Part shown: piece after piece, positions 1 through 6,980 of the stretch
Layout of the letters: every line of letters begins with the position of its first letter
Numbering within the stretch: the first letter of the stretch is position 1
Assembly (NCBI GenBank): GCA_000431975.1
Contig: HF988580.1
Location: forward strand, 1 to 13,373
From: Prevotella sp. CAG:924
GTDB lineage: Bacteria > Bacteroidota > Bacteroidia > Bacteroidales > Bacteroidaceae
DNA: 13,373 bases
Reading direction: 5' to 3'
Made by a program: the position numbers and the translations under genes
Notes under the pieces: model-generated
What the model was told of the DNA's origin: nothing
Databases searched by the model: none
Seen by the model: the letters and a program-made list of their open reading frames with translations, nothing else

Positions 1-321
1 CCGCTCTTCCGTCCCGTAGGCTTCGGCTCATGGGAGATCGTCTCAAGCCTCATCGCCGGATTCATGGCCAAGGAGGGTGTAGTAGCCACGCTGACCGTCC
101 TCGCGGGCGGTCCGATAGCCGTGAAGGGCGTCCTCACAACGACCGCCGCCCTCTCGCTCCTCGTCTTCGCCCTGCTCTATTCGCCCTGTGTGGCCTCCAT
201 CGCCACAGTGAAACGTGAGATGGGAACAGCCTTCGCCATCGGTATGGTCGTATGGCAGACGGTCATCGCCTATCTTGTCGCCCTGCTCGTCTACGGCATC
301 GCGACCATGGTCATCGGATAA
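1..321 (+). CDS. feoB: Ferrous iron transporter FeoB, C-terminal fragment (5' end outside window)
   Basis: The first 106 codons in frame 1 are the end of FeoB, the inner-membrane Fe(II) transporter driven by an N-terminal G domain that is not in the window. Visible features are the family-typical stretch PLFRPVGFGSWE, then GFMAKEGVVATL, a hydrophobic segment, the PCVAS-ATVKREMG stretch that resembles the conserved Gate-domain region, and a final hydrophobic helix ending in MVIG. There is no start codon because the gene enters from the left edge, so it cannot be told whether this is a FeoA-FeoB fusion, which is common in Bacteroidota. The next gene starts 6 bases after the stop, which suggests co-transcription. 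Identity rests on recognising the C-terminal motif pattern. Confidence 0.9.
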   Translation, partial: PLFRPVGFGSWEIVSSLIAGFMAKEGVVATLTVLAGGPIAVKGVLTTTAALSLLVFALLYSPCVASIATVKREMGTAFAIGMVVWQTVIAYLVALLVYGIATMVIG

Positions 322-327
322 GACACC

Positions 328-546
328 ATGAATGCGATCAGCTTCCTTCTATTGGCAGCCATTATCGTCGTTGCCTTCTGGATACTCCGCAGAAAAATAC
401 GGCGTAACAGAAAATATCACGGCCATTGTGCCGACTGCCAATCTACCGACTGCCAGCTGCGCGACATCATCCTCAAGCAGAAGGGCAACCGGACAAAGAA
501 AGACGGTCGAACCGGCCCGACTGGCAAAGACTGCCAGCGCAGATAA
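328..546 (+). CDS. FeoB-associated Cys-rich small membrane protein
   Basis: This 72-residue protein has one N-terminal membrane helix (about residues 4-20), a strongly basic stretch (RRKIRRNRK), and a short cytoplasmic tail with cysteines at 34, 37, 42 and 69. The C-x2-C-x4-C arrangement just after the helix is typical of the FeoB-associated Cys-rich proteins that sit directly downstream of feoB in many bacteria. These are thought to act as FeoC-like accessory or metal-handling partners. The start lies 6 bases after the feoB stop and the gene ends about 9 bases before a strong terminator, so it is the last gene of the feo operon. The tail beyond residue 48 is Lys/Arg/Gly-rich and probably disordered. 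Two other overlapping frames are open here but lack any recognisable pattern. Confidence 0.8.
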   Translation: MNAISFLLLAAIIVVAFWILRRKIRRNRKYHGHCADCQSTDCQLRDIILKQKGNRTKKDGRTGPTGKDCQRR

Positions 547-554
547 CCCTTATC

Positions 555-590
555 AGAAGCCGCATCTTGAGGATGCGGCTTCTTTTTTTA
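555..590 (+). terminator. Rho-independent terminator of the feo operon
   Basis: A perfect 12-bp stem (555-566 paired with 572-583) closes a 5-base loop (TTGAG) and is followed by a run of seven T. It lies just after the stop of the small FeoB-associated gene and before the next promoter, so it separates the feo genes from the glycosyltransferase-murTKQ unit. Confidence 0.93.
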
Positions 591-600
591 TTTCTTTTCT

Positions 601-632
601 TTTGCTTCCTTTTGATTATTTACTACTTTTGC
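601..632 (+). promoter_or_regulatory. Bacteroidetes-type promoter of the glycosyltransferase-murTKQ operon
   Basis: A TTTG at 601-604 is followed by a 19-base spacer and TACTTTTGC at 624-632, a full match to the Bacteroidetes sigma-70 (SigABfr) consensus TTTG-N19-21-TAnnTTTGY. Transcription should begin a few bases downstream, close to the ATG at 651, so the leader would be very short. Confidence 0.8.
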
Positions 633-650
633 AATAAAATACTCTAAAAT

Positions 651-2090
651 ATGAAACCAATGATCGACATTTTCCTGCCTAAGACAAACGACAATAACAA
701 GCAGGCCACACTGAAAAGCATCGCAAGCCAGAGTGGCGTCGCACGTGTGCTCGACTTCCCTGACGGACCTGTGAAAGCCTCACAGACGATGATCGCCATC
801 GCCGGACAGGCCCAAGCTCCCTATACGATGATCTACTTCAAGGAACAGGCCTTGCAGATGGGCTATCTCTCCACAGAGCGCTGGCTGCAGGTGGCAGAGA
901 CGGGCGATGCCGCCATGCTCTACTCTGACCACTATGACACCACAGCCGAGGGCCTCAGAAAAGAGGCTCCCGTGATCGACTACCAACAAGGATCGCTCCG
1001 CGATGACTTCGATTTCGGTTCACTGGTGATGATCCGTACCGAAGTCTTGAAACAGGCAGCCCGCGACCTGCAGGGAACCGACTATCAGGCCGCCGGATGG
1101 TACGCCCTGCGTCTGGCCATCTCAAGGGCAGGACGCCTGGAACATATCCCCGAGCCGTTGTATTCGGAAGTGGAGCTTGACACCCGTAAGTCGGGCGAGA
1201 AGCTTTTCGACTATGTTGATCCCCGCAACCGTGCCTCCCAGATAGAGATGGAACAGGCATGCACCCATCATCTGAAGCTGATCGGCGGCTATCTGAAGCC
1301 CGAGTTCGAGCAGGTGGACGTGAAGGCCGGCTCATTCCCGGTAGAGGTGAGCGTGATGATTCCTGTACGCAACCGCATCCGTACCATCCGCGATGCCGTG
1401 GAGAGTGCACAACGGCAGCAGACCACCTTCAAATACAACATCTTTGTCGTGGAGAACGGTCCCGAGTGTCACTCCACCGACGGCACGACCGAGGCTGTCG
1501 AGGAGATGGCCGCCAGCGATCCCCGCATCATCCATATCGTCCCCACACGCAATGATCTCGGCGTAGGCGGATCATGGAACGCCTGCGCACACCATGCCTC
1601 ATGTGGCCGCTTCATCGTACAGCTCGACTCCGACGACATCTATTCCGGCGAAGACACCCTTCAGAAGTTCTACGACGCTTTCATGGCTCAGCAGACACCA
1701 ATGATCATCGGTGCCTACCAGCTGACCGACATCAACGGCAACATCCTGCCTCCGGGTAAGATCGACCATCGTGAATGGACGCCCGAGAATGGCCGCAACA
1801 ATGCCCTCCGCATCAACGGACTTGGTGCTCCGCGTGCCTTCTTCTCACCTGTCGTACGCGACATCATGCTTCCCAATGTATGCTATGGTGAGGACTATGC
1901 CCTCGGCCTGGCCATCTCACGCCGCTACCAGATAGGCCGCATCTACGACGTGCTCTACAACTGCCGGCGCTGGGACGACAACTCCGACGGCGACCTGACC
2001 GTAGAGAAGGCCAACCGGTACAACACCTACAAGGACCGCATCCGCACATGGGAGCTGCAGGCACGTATTCGTCAGAACGCCGGCAAATGA
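651..2090 (+). CDS. Family 2 glycosyltransferase with tandem GT-A-like domains
   Basis: This 479-residue protein has no signal peptide or membrane helix and is probably cytoplasmic. Residues 233-446 form a GT-A (GT2) domain: SVMIPVRNR at the first strand, FVVENGP at the second, LDSDD (325-329) as the metal/nucleotide-sugar DxD motif, and a late GEDYAL (413-418) whose acidic pair fits the catalytic base. Residues 4-175 look like a second, degenerate copy. The segments GWYALRLAISRAG and EDYALGLAISRRY align, but the N-terminal half has FKEQ where DSDD is expected and no acidic pair. It is the first gene behind a clear promoter and lies 43 bases upstream of the MurT-like permease, so it is probably co-transcribed with the MurNAc salvage genes. 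Donor and acceptor sugars cannot be read from the sequence. Confidence 0.82.
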   Translation: MKPMIDIFLPKTNDNNKQATLKSIASQSGVARVLDFPDGPVKASQTMIAIAGQAQAPYTMIYFKEQALQMGYLSTERWLQVAETGDAAMLYSDHYDTTAEGLRKEAPVIDYQQGSLRDDFDFGSLVMIRTEVLKQAARDLQGTDYQAAGWYALRLAISRAGRLEHIPEPLYSEVELDTRKSGEKLFDYVDPRNRASQIEMEQACTHHLKLIGGYLKPEFEQVDVKAGSFPVEVSVMIPVRNRIRTIRDAVESAQRQQTTFKYNIFVVENGPECHSTDGTTEAVEEMAASDPRIIHIVPTRNDLGVGGSWNACAHHASCGRFIVQLDSDDIYSGEDTLQKFYDAFMAQQTPMIIGAYQLTDINGNILPPGKIDHREWTPENGRNNALRINGLGAPRAFFSPVVRDIMLPNVCYGEDYALGLAISRRYQIGRIYDVLYNCRRWDDNSDGDLTVEKANRYNTYKDRIRTWELQARIRQNAGK

Positions 2091-2133
2091 TCTTGACTCC
2101 CCAATATTCTTATACCTTTATAATATAGACGAC

Positions 2134-3492
2134 ATGAACGGATTAACATCTTCCCGATCTCCCTGGTGGTGGGTACCCTCACTCTATTTTGCCGAGGGCA
2201 TCCCCTATTTCATGGTGAACAATATCTCTGTAACGATGTTCACGCGAATGGGCGTACCCAATGGTGAGATGGCCCTATTCACCTCGCTGATCTATCTCCC
2301 GTGGATGATCAAGCCGTTCTGGAGTCCTTTCGTCGACATCATCCGTACAAAGCGCTGGTGGATCGTAGCCATGCAGATTCTGATGAGCGCCGCCTTCATC
2401 CTGCTGACGCTCTCCATCCCTCATCCCGCTACGACGCTGATCGCCGAGAAGCAGGTGCCGGTGTCCATGTTCACGCTCACCCTCATCTTCTTCGTCCTCA
2501 CGGCGTTCGCATCGGCCACCCATGACATTGCGGCCGACGGATTCTATATGCTCGCCAACGACAAGGAGCAGCAGAGCTTCTTCGTCGGCATACGCTCGAC
2601 GGCCTACCGCATCTCGTCCGTCTTCTGCCAGGGACTGCTCGTCTTCATCGCCGGCTTACTCGAGAAAAGCAGCGGAGACATACCCACGGCCTGGCAGATC
2701 ACCGTGGCCCTCGCAGCCGCCATCTTCTGCCTCGTCACTCTCTGGCACTACTTTGCCCTGCCGCGGATCAGCTCTGACGCAGAGAGGACAGCCGGCACTG
2801 ACGCCAAGGAAACGGCTGTCCCGACGACCGGCAGCTCCGATGCCTCCCGCATCCTTCGGGAGTTCGGACGCACCTTCGTCACCTTCTTCGCCAAGCCGGG
2901 TGCCTGGTTGGCCATCGTCTTCATGCTGCTCTATCGGTTGCCCGAAGCTTTTCTGATCAAGATGATCAATCCCTTCCTGCTCGACCCGACCTCCAAGGGA
3001 GGACTCGGACTGGCTACTGAGGAAGTAGGACTGGTCTACGGCACTATCGGAGTCATCGCCCTCACGGTGGGCGGCATCCTCGGAGGTATCGCCGCCTCAC
3101 GCTGGGGACTGCGCAAGAGCCTGTGGCCTATGGCGGCCTGCATGACACTGCCCTGCCTTACCGTACTCTATCTCAGCATCTTCCTGCCCTCCTCCCTGGT
3201 GACGATAGCCGTCTGCGTGGCCATCGAGCAATTCGGCTACGGCTTCGGCTTCACGGCCTACATGCTCTATATGATGTATTTCTCCGAAGGCGAGTTCACC
3301 ACTGCCCATTATGCCATCTGCACCGGATTCATGGCCCTGAGCATGATGCTGCCCGGCATGGTGGCCGGCTATCTTCAGGAAGCCGTCGGCTATGAAGGCT
3401 TCTTCATCATCGTGATGGTATGCTGCCTGGCCACGCTCGTCGTCACTCGACTCGCACAGAAACATGTCGATGCAGACTACGGCAAGAAATAA
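2134..3492 (+). CDS. murT: AmpG/MurT-like MFS permease (MurNAc or muropeptide uptake)
   Basis: This 452-residue integral membrane protein of the major facilitator superfamily shows many hydrophobic helices in two halves. They are separated by a polar central loop at about 211-245 rich in Asp, Ala and Thr. The N-terminus (VPSLYFAEGIPY) and the segment ASATHDIAADGFYML (127-140 region) match the AmpG-type pattern with the conserved D-I-A-x-D. AmpG carries anhydro-muropeptides. In Tannerella forsythia the related MurT, encoded next to murK and murQ, takes up MurNAc. The downstream kinase and etherase support MurNAc or a MurNAc-containing fragment as the substrate. A weak promoter-like TACCTTTAT (2113-2121) lies in the 43-base gap upstream. 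The symbol rests on gene order and family, so AmpG is the alternative name. Confidence 0.78.
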   Translation: MNGLTSSRSPWWWVPSLYFAEGIPYFMVNNISVTMFTRMGVPNGEMALFTSLIYLPWMIKPFWSPFVDIIRTKRWWIVAMQILMSAAFILLTLSIPHPATTLIAEKQVPVSMFTLTLIFFVLTAFASATHDIAADGFYMLANDKEQQSFFVGIRSTAYRISSVFCQGLLVFIAGLLEKSSGDIPTAWQITVALAAAIFCLVTLWHYFALPRISSDAERTAGTDAKETAVPTTGSSDASRILREFGRTFVTFFAKPGAWLAIVFMLLYRLPEAFLIKMINPFLLDPTSKGGLGLATEEVGLVYGTIGVIALTVGGILGGIAASRWGLRKSLWPMAACMTLPCLTVLYLSIFLPSSLVTIAVCVAIEQFGYGFGFTAYMLYMMYFSEGEFTTAHYAICTGFMALSMMLPGMVAGYLQEAVGYEGFFIIVMVCCLATLVVTRLAQKHVDADYGKK

Positions 3493-3589
3493 GAACAGAC
3501 TGCTCCTACCGGTAATCAGTCCGGAAATAGATATAAAAGAGGAAGCAAGCCAATGGCCTTCCCAAAACATTGAATCACACAATACGACT

Positions 3590-4459
3590 ATGATACTAAT
3601 AGCAGATAGCGGTTCCACGAAAACCGACTGGGCCGTCCTCGACGGCGGCAAGACGCTGAAAACCATCAAGACGGGTGGTGCCAATCCTTTCTTCCTGACC
3701 GAGGAAGAGATGGCACAGGCTGTACGGGAGGATCTCGTACCCGAGCTCAAGACCCTTACCGGACAAGATGCCGGAAGCACCGGTAAGCCCGCCGTAGACC
3801 ATGTCTTCTTCTACGGAGCAGGCTGCACGCCTGAGAAGCAGCCCGTTGTGGAACGGGTGCTAAAGAGCTGCATCACGGTCAATGGCCGTTGCGAGGTGGC
3901 CAGCGACCTGTTGGCCGCTGCCCGCGCGCTCTGCGGCCACCGGCCGGGCATAGCCTGCATCCTCGGCACAGGCAGCAACTCCTGTGAGTACGATGGCACA
4001 TCGATCACCCACAATGTGCCGACCCTCGGCTTCATCCTCGGCGACGAAGGTGGCGGAGCACGTCTCGGAGCGACGTTCCTGCGTGAGGTGCTCCGCGGAC
4101 ATCTCAGCGAGGAGGTCACAGAGGCATGGCAGCAGCGCTACCACCTCACACAGGGCGATGTGCTCGACCGTGTATACCACCAGAAGCTGCCCAACCAGTA
4201 CCTCGCCTCCTTCGTTCCCTTCATCGACGAGCATCTCAACGACAGGCAAGTACGCCAGATGGTGGTCGACCACTTCGACGAGTTTGCCGGCCGCATCCTC
4301 TCCAATTACGCCACCTGCCATACCGAGCCCATTCACTTCATCGGCAGTCTGGCGTTCTTCAACCGCGAGCCTCTCGAAGAGGCGCTCCGCAATCACGGCA
4401 TGCGTCTCGGCACCATCATCAAGGCTCCCATGGAGGGGTTAATTGATTTTCACAAATAG
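3590..4459 (+). CDS. murK: BadF/BadG-type sugar kinase, probable MurNAc kinase MurK
   Basis: This 289-residue ASKHA-fold kinase is expected to phosphorylate MurNAc on O6 in the cytoplasm. The phosphate-1 loop is DSGSTKT (residues 6-12), the likely catalytic base is Asp106 in VASDLL, phosphate-2 is GTGSNS (126-131), GDEGGG (151-156) follows, and the adenosine loop is GSLAFF (252-257). The frame is open upstream to 3464, inside the permease gene, but the phosphate-1 loop must sit near the N-terminus in this family, so ATG 3590 is chosen. A purine-rich stretch (GAGGAAGC) lies about 40 bases upstream. Homologs are often labelled N-acetylglucosamine kinase. The position between MurT-like and MurQ genes matches T. 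forsythia murTKQ, where MurK was shown to use MurNAc, so the specificity here is inferred from context. Confidence 0.8.
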   Translation: MILIADSGSTKTDWAVLDGGKTLKTIKTGGANPFFLTEEEMAQAVREDLVPELKTLTGQDAGSTGKPAVDHVFFYGAGCTPEKQPVVERVLKSCITVNGRCEVASDLLAAARALCGHRPGIACILGTGSNSCEYDGTSITHNVPTLGFILGDEGGGARLGATFLREVLRGHLSEEVTEAWQQRYHLTQGDVLDRVYHQKLPNQYLASFVPFIDEHLNDRQVRQMVVDHFDEFAGRILSNYATCHTEPIHFIGSLAFFNREPLEEALRNHGMRLGTIIKAPMEGLIDFHK

Positions 4460-4462
4460 CCT

Positions 4463-5272
4463 ATGTTCAAAAAGATCACAGAGCAACCGTCACCCTACAA
4501 TCACCTCGAAGAGAAATCTGTCGGCGAACTGCTGCATGACATCAACCATGAGGATCATCTCGTCGCCGACGCTGTAGAGAGGGCATTGCCTCAGATTGAA
4601 ACATTCGTAGAGCGTCTCATCCCGCGTATGAAGCGGGGTGGACGCCTCTTCTATATAGGGGCAGGCACAAGCGGACGCCTCGGCGTGCTCGACGCATCCG
4701 AGCTCCCGCCGACCTTTGGCGTACCGCCCACCCTCGTCATCGGCCTCATTGCCGGAGGAGACAAGGCCCTGCGCAACGCCGTAGAGCATGCGGAAGACGA
4801 TGCCGAACAAGGATGGCAGGAGCTGCTGGATCATCACGTCTGTCCGCAGGACAGCATCGTCGGCATCGCCGCCTCTGGCACCACACCGTATGTCATAGGA
4901 GCCTTGAAAGCCTGCCGGGAACATGACATCCTCACAGGCTGCATCACCTCCAACCCCGACACGCCCATGGCCGCCGTATGCGACTGCCCCATGGAGATGA
5001 TCGTTGGTCCTGAGTTCGTCACAGGATCATCACGCATGAAATCGGGCACCGGACAGAAAATGATCCTCAATATGATCTCCACCACTATGATGATCAAGCT
5101 CGGACGTGTCAAAGGCAACAGGATGGTGAACATGCAACTCACCAACGAGAAGCTCATCGACCGGGGCACACGCATGATCGTCGACTCCCTCGGACTGGAC
5201 TACGACCACGCACGGCGTATCCTGCTGATGTACGGATCAGTGGAGAAGGCCCTTGAAGCCTATCAGAAATAA
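4463..5272 (+). CDS. murQ: N-acetylmuramic acid 6-phosphate etherase MurQ
   Basis: MurQ cleaves the lactyl ether of MurNAc-6-phosphate to give GlcNAc-6-phosphate and D-lactate. The 269-residue protein carries the SIS-fold signature GAGTSGRLGVLDASE, ending at Glu80, and VGPEFVTGSSRMKSGTGQK further on. Glu80 and Glu111 (in the AVEHAED segment) line up with the catalytic Glu83 and Glu114 of E. coli MurQ. The start is 3 bases after the murK stop, so the two genes are almost certainly translated together. The protein stops soon after the GSVEKALEAY segment, some 25-30 residues earlier than the roughly 298-residue E. coli enzyme, so it lacks the end of the small C-terminal helical domain. The catalytic core is complete. 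Confidence 0.93.
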   Translation: MFKKITEQPSPYNHLEEKSVGELLHDINHEDHLVADAVERALPQIETFVERLIPRMKRGGRLFYIGAGTSGRLGVLDASELPPTFGVPPTLVIGLIAGGDKALRNAVEHAEDDAEQGWQELLDHHVCPQDSIVGIAASGTTPYVIGALKACREHDILTGCITSNPDTPMAAVCDCPMEMIVGPEFVTGSSRMKSGTGQKMILNMISTTMMIKLGRVKGNRMVNMQLTNEKLIDRGTRMIVDSLGLDYDHARRILLMYGSVEKALEAYQK

Positions 5273-5480
5273 GGATCTCCGTACCGGCGGCATACTACCG
5301 TCAGGGACACACAAGATACCCGTCATTCCTTGTTGGTCCTTAAAGAACCTCATCCGGCAAGCCGAACATAGCCACGGCAGCTGTCCCATATCCCACTTTC
5401 TAAGAAACGTAAATGTATTTTTGAAATATCTGTCATTTCTGTCTACTCTTACCGTCCGGCCAAATTTTCCGGCCGCATGC

Positions 5481-5512
5481 TTGGCTCTTTGCCCTTTTAC
5501 TATTACTTTTGC
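5481..5512 (+). promoter_or_regulatory. Bacteroidetes-type promoter upstream of the S8 protease-xseAB unit
   Basis: TACTTTTGC at 5504-5512 fully matches TAnnTTTGY. A TTGG at 5481-5484 lies 19 bases before it and serves as an imperfect -33 box. The 289-base gap after murQ shows no convincing coding sequence. It has a small inverted repeat (CGGCC 5457-5461 with GGCCG 5471-5475, 9-base loop) just upstream of the -33 box. No clear terminator for murQ was found in it. Confidence 0.72.
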
Positions 5513-5561
5513 AGTAATACAACCAAAACAAGAAATAGAATAGCTTTCACACGAAACAATT

Positions 5562-6974
5562 ATGAAGAAGATCATCTTTACAACACTCCTGTTACTTTGC
5601 AGCCTGCTCCCGTCCATGGCAGCCCGTGGCAATAAGGCCCGTCTCGCCTATCCCGGCGGACACTTCCAGATCTACCGCGTCTACCTCACCGACAAGCAGG
5701 GGACGACAGGCTCACTGTCCCATCCCGAGCAGTTCCTCTCACAACGGGCACTGGAGCGTCGTCAGCGCCAGCACCTCACCGTCGACTCCACCGACCTGCC
5801 CGTCTCCGCCCGCTACCTCAGCGAGATGAAGGCCCACAGCTTTGAAGTGGTGGGAAGCAGCAAGTGGAACAACACCGTACTGGTACGCATCCCACAAGAG
5901 AAGGCACAGACCATCGACCAGCTGAGGACTCTGCCTTTCGTGAAGTCAGCCTGTCTGGTGTTCACCGCTCCCGACTCTTGCGCAGATGTCCGTCCCGATA
6001 CCGTCTTCCACGGCAAGCAGACACTCCTCTATCCTGTCTCCGACCGCTATGGCGATGCCGAGCACCAGATCTTGATGCTCAACGGCAAGAAGCTCCACGA
6101 GGCAGGCTTCCGCGGTCAGGGCAAGCTGATCGCCATCATCGACGGCGGTTTCATGAACGCCAACCAGATTCCCCTGTTCGACAATATCCGCATTCTCGGA
6201 CATCACGACTGCGCCTATCCCTACGATGCCGATGTGTTCAAGCTCCTCGATCATGGCACCATGGTGCTGAGTACCATGGCCATGAACCGTGACAGCCTCT
6301 TCACGGGCACTGCTCCCGATGCCTCCTTCTTCCTCCTGCGCAGTGAGGACGGACGCACGGAGTTCCCCGTAGAGGAAGACTATTGGGCACAGGCTGCCGA
6401 ATATGCCGACTCGATCGGTGCCGATGTAGTGAACTCCTCTCTCGGCTACACCCGTTTCGACGACCGTGATCTGGACCACACCTACCGCGAGCAGGACGGC
6501 AAGACCGCGCTCATCTCCCGCACGGCATCCCTCATGGCCTCAAAGGGAATGATCCTCGTCAACTCTGCCGGCAACGAGGGCGACAGCTCGTGGAAACGCA
6601 TCAACGTGCCCGGCGATGCCTCCGACATCCTCACCGTAGCAGCCCTGAAGGCCGACTCTGTCAATGCCGGGTTCAGCTCGGTAGGACCCTCGTTCGACGG
6701 ACGCGTGAAGCCCGACGTCAGCGCGATGGGATACCATTCCACCGTCGTGCGTGGCAACGGCCGCATAACAACGGCCAACGGCACATCGTTCTCTTCGCCT
6801 ATCCTCTGCGGAATGGTGGCCTCCCTCTGGTCGGCACTTCCCAACCTCACGGCCTACCAGATCATGGACCTTGTACGCCGCAGTGCCGACCGCTACGACT
6901 TCCCCGACAACATCTACGGCTACGGCATCCCCAATTTCTGGGAAGCCTACCAAATGGGATTAACAGTCAAATAA
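5562..6974 (+). CDS. Secreted subtilisin-like serine protease (S8 family)
   Basis: This 470-residue protein begins with a Sec signal peptide (residues 1-20; KK, then a Leu-rich core ending SMA), so it is expected in the periplasm or outside the cell. A prodomain-like region precedes the catalytic domain. The subtilase triad is visible: Asp194 in AIIDGGF, His231 in LDHGTMV, Ser409 in NGTSFSSP, with oxyanion Asn338 in SAGNEG. After the Asp comes Gly-Gly rather than the classical Ser/Thr-Gly, a variant I associate with Bacteroidota subtilases. The protein ends shortly after the catalytic domain (GLTVK), with no type IX secretion C-terminal domain and no membrane anchor. It is the first gene behind a good promoter, and xseA starts 6 bases after its stop. 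Substrate is unknown. Confidence 0.9.
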   Translation: MKKIIFTTLLLLCSLLPSMAARGNKARLAYPGGHFQIYRVYLTDKQGTTGSLSHPEQFLSQRALERRQRQHLTVDSTDLPVSARYLSEMKAHSFEVVGSSKWNNTVLVRIPQEKAQTIDQLRTLPFVKSACLVFTAPDSCADVRPDTVFHGKQTLLYPVSDRYGDAEHQILMLNGKKLHEAGFRGQGKLIAIIDGGFMNANQIPLFDNIRILGHHDCAYPYDADVFKLLDHGTMVLSTMAMNRDSLFTGTAPDASFFLLRSEDGRTEFPVEEDYWAQAAEYADSIGADVVNSSLGYTRFDDRDLDHTYREQDGKTALISRTASLMASKGMILVNSAGNEGDSSWKRINVPGDASDILTVAALKADSVNAGFSSVGPSFDGRVKPDVSAMGYHSTVVRGNGRITTANGTSFSSPILCGMVASLWSALPNLTAYQIMDLVRRSADRYDFPDNIYGYGIPNFWEAYQMGLTVK

Positions 6975-6980
6975 GCCAAT

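Noticed and set aside
3464..3589. N-terminal extension of the sugar kinase (42 codons)
   Set aside because: It overlaps the end of the permease gene, is not kinase-like, and the phosphate-1 loop is expected within the first dozen residues, which ATG 3590 gives.
3097..3780. Long minus-strand open frame (227 codons) across murT and murK
   Set aside because: It is antisense to two clearly coding genes and spans their junction. GC-rich third positions of the real genes create such frames.
5253..5543. Open frame of 96 codons between murQ and the S8 protease
   Set aside because: It overlaps the end of murQ and runs straight through the protease promoter. Composition is not protein-like and no motif is seen.
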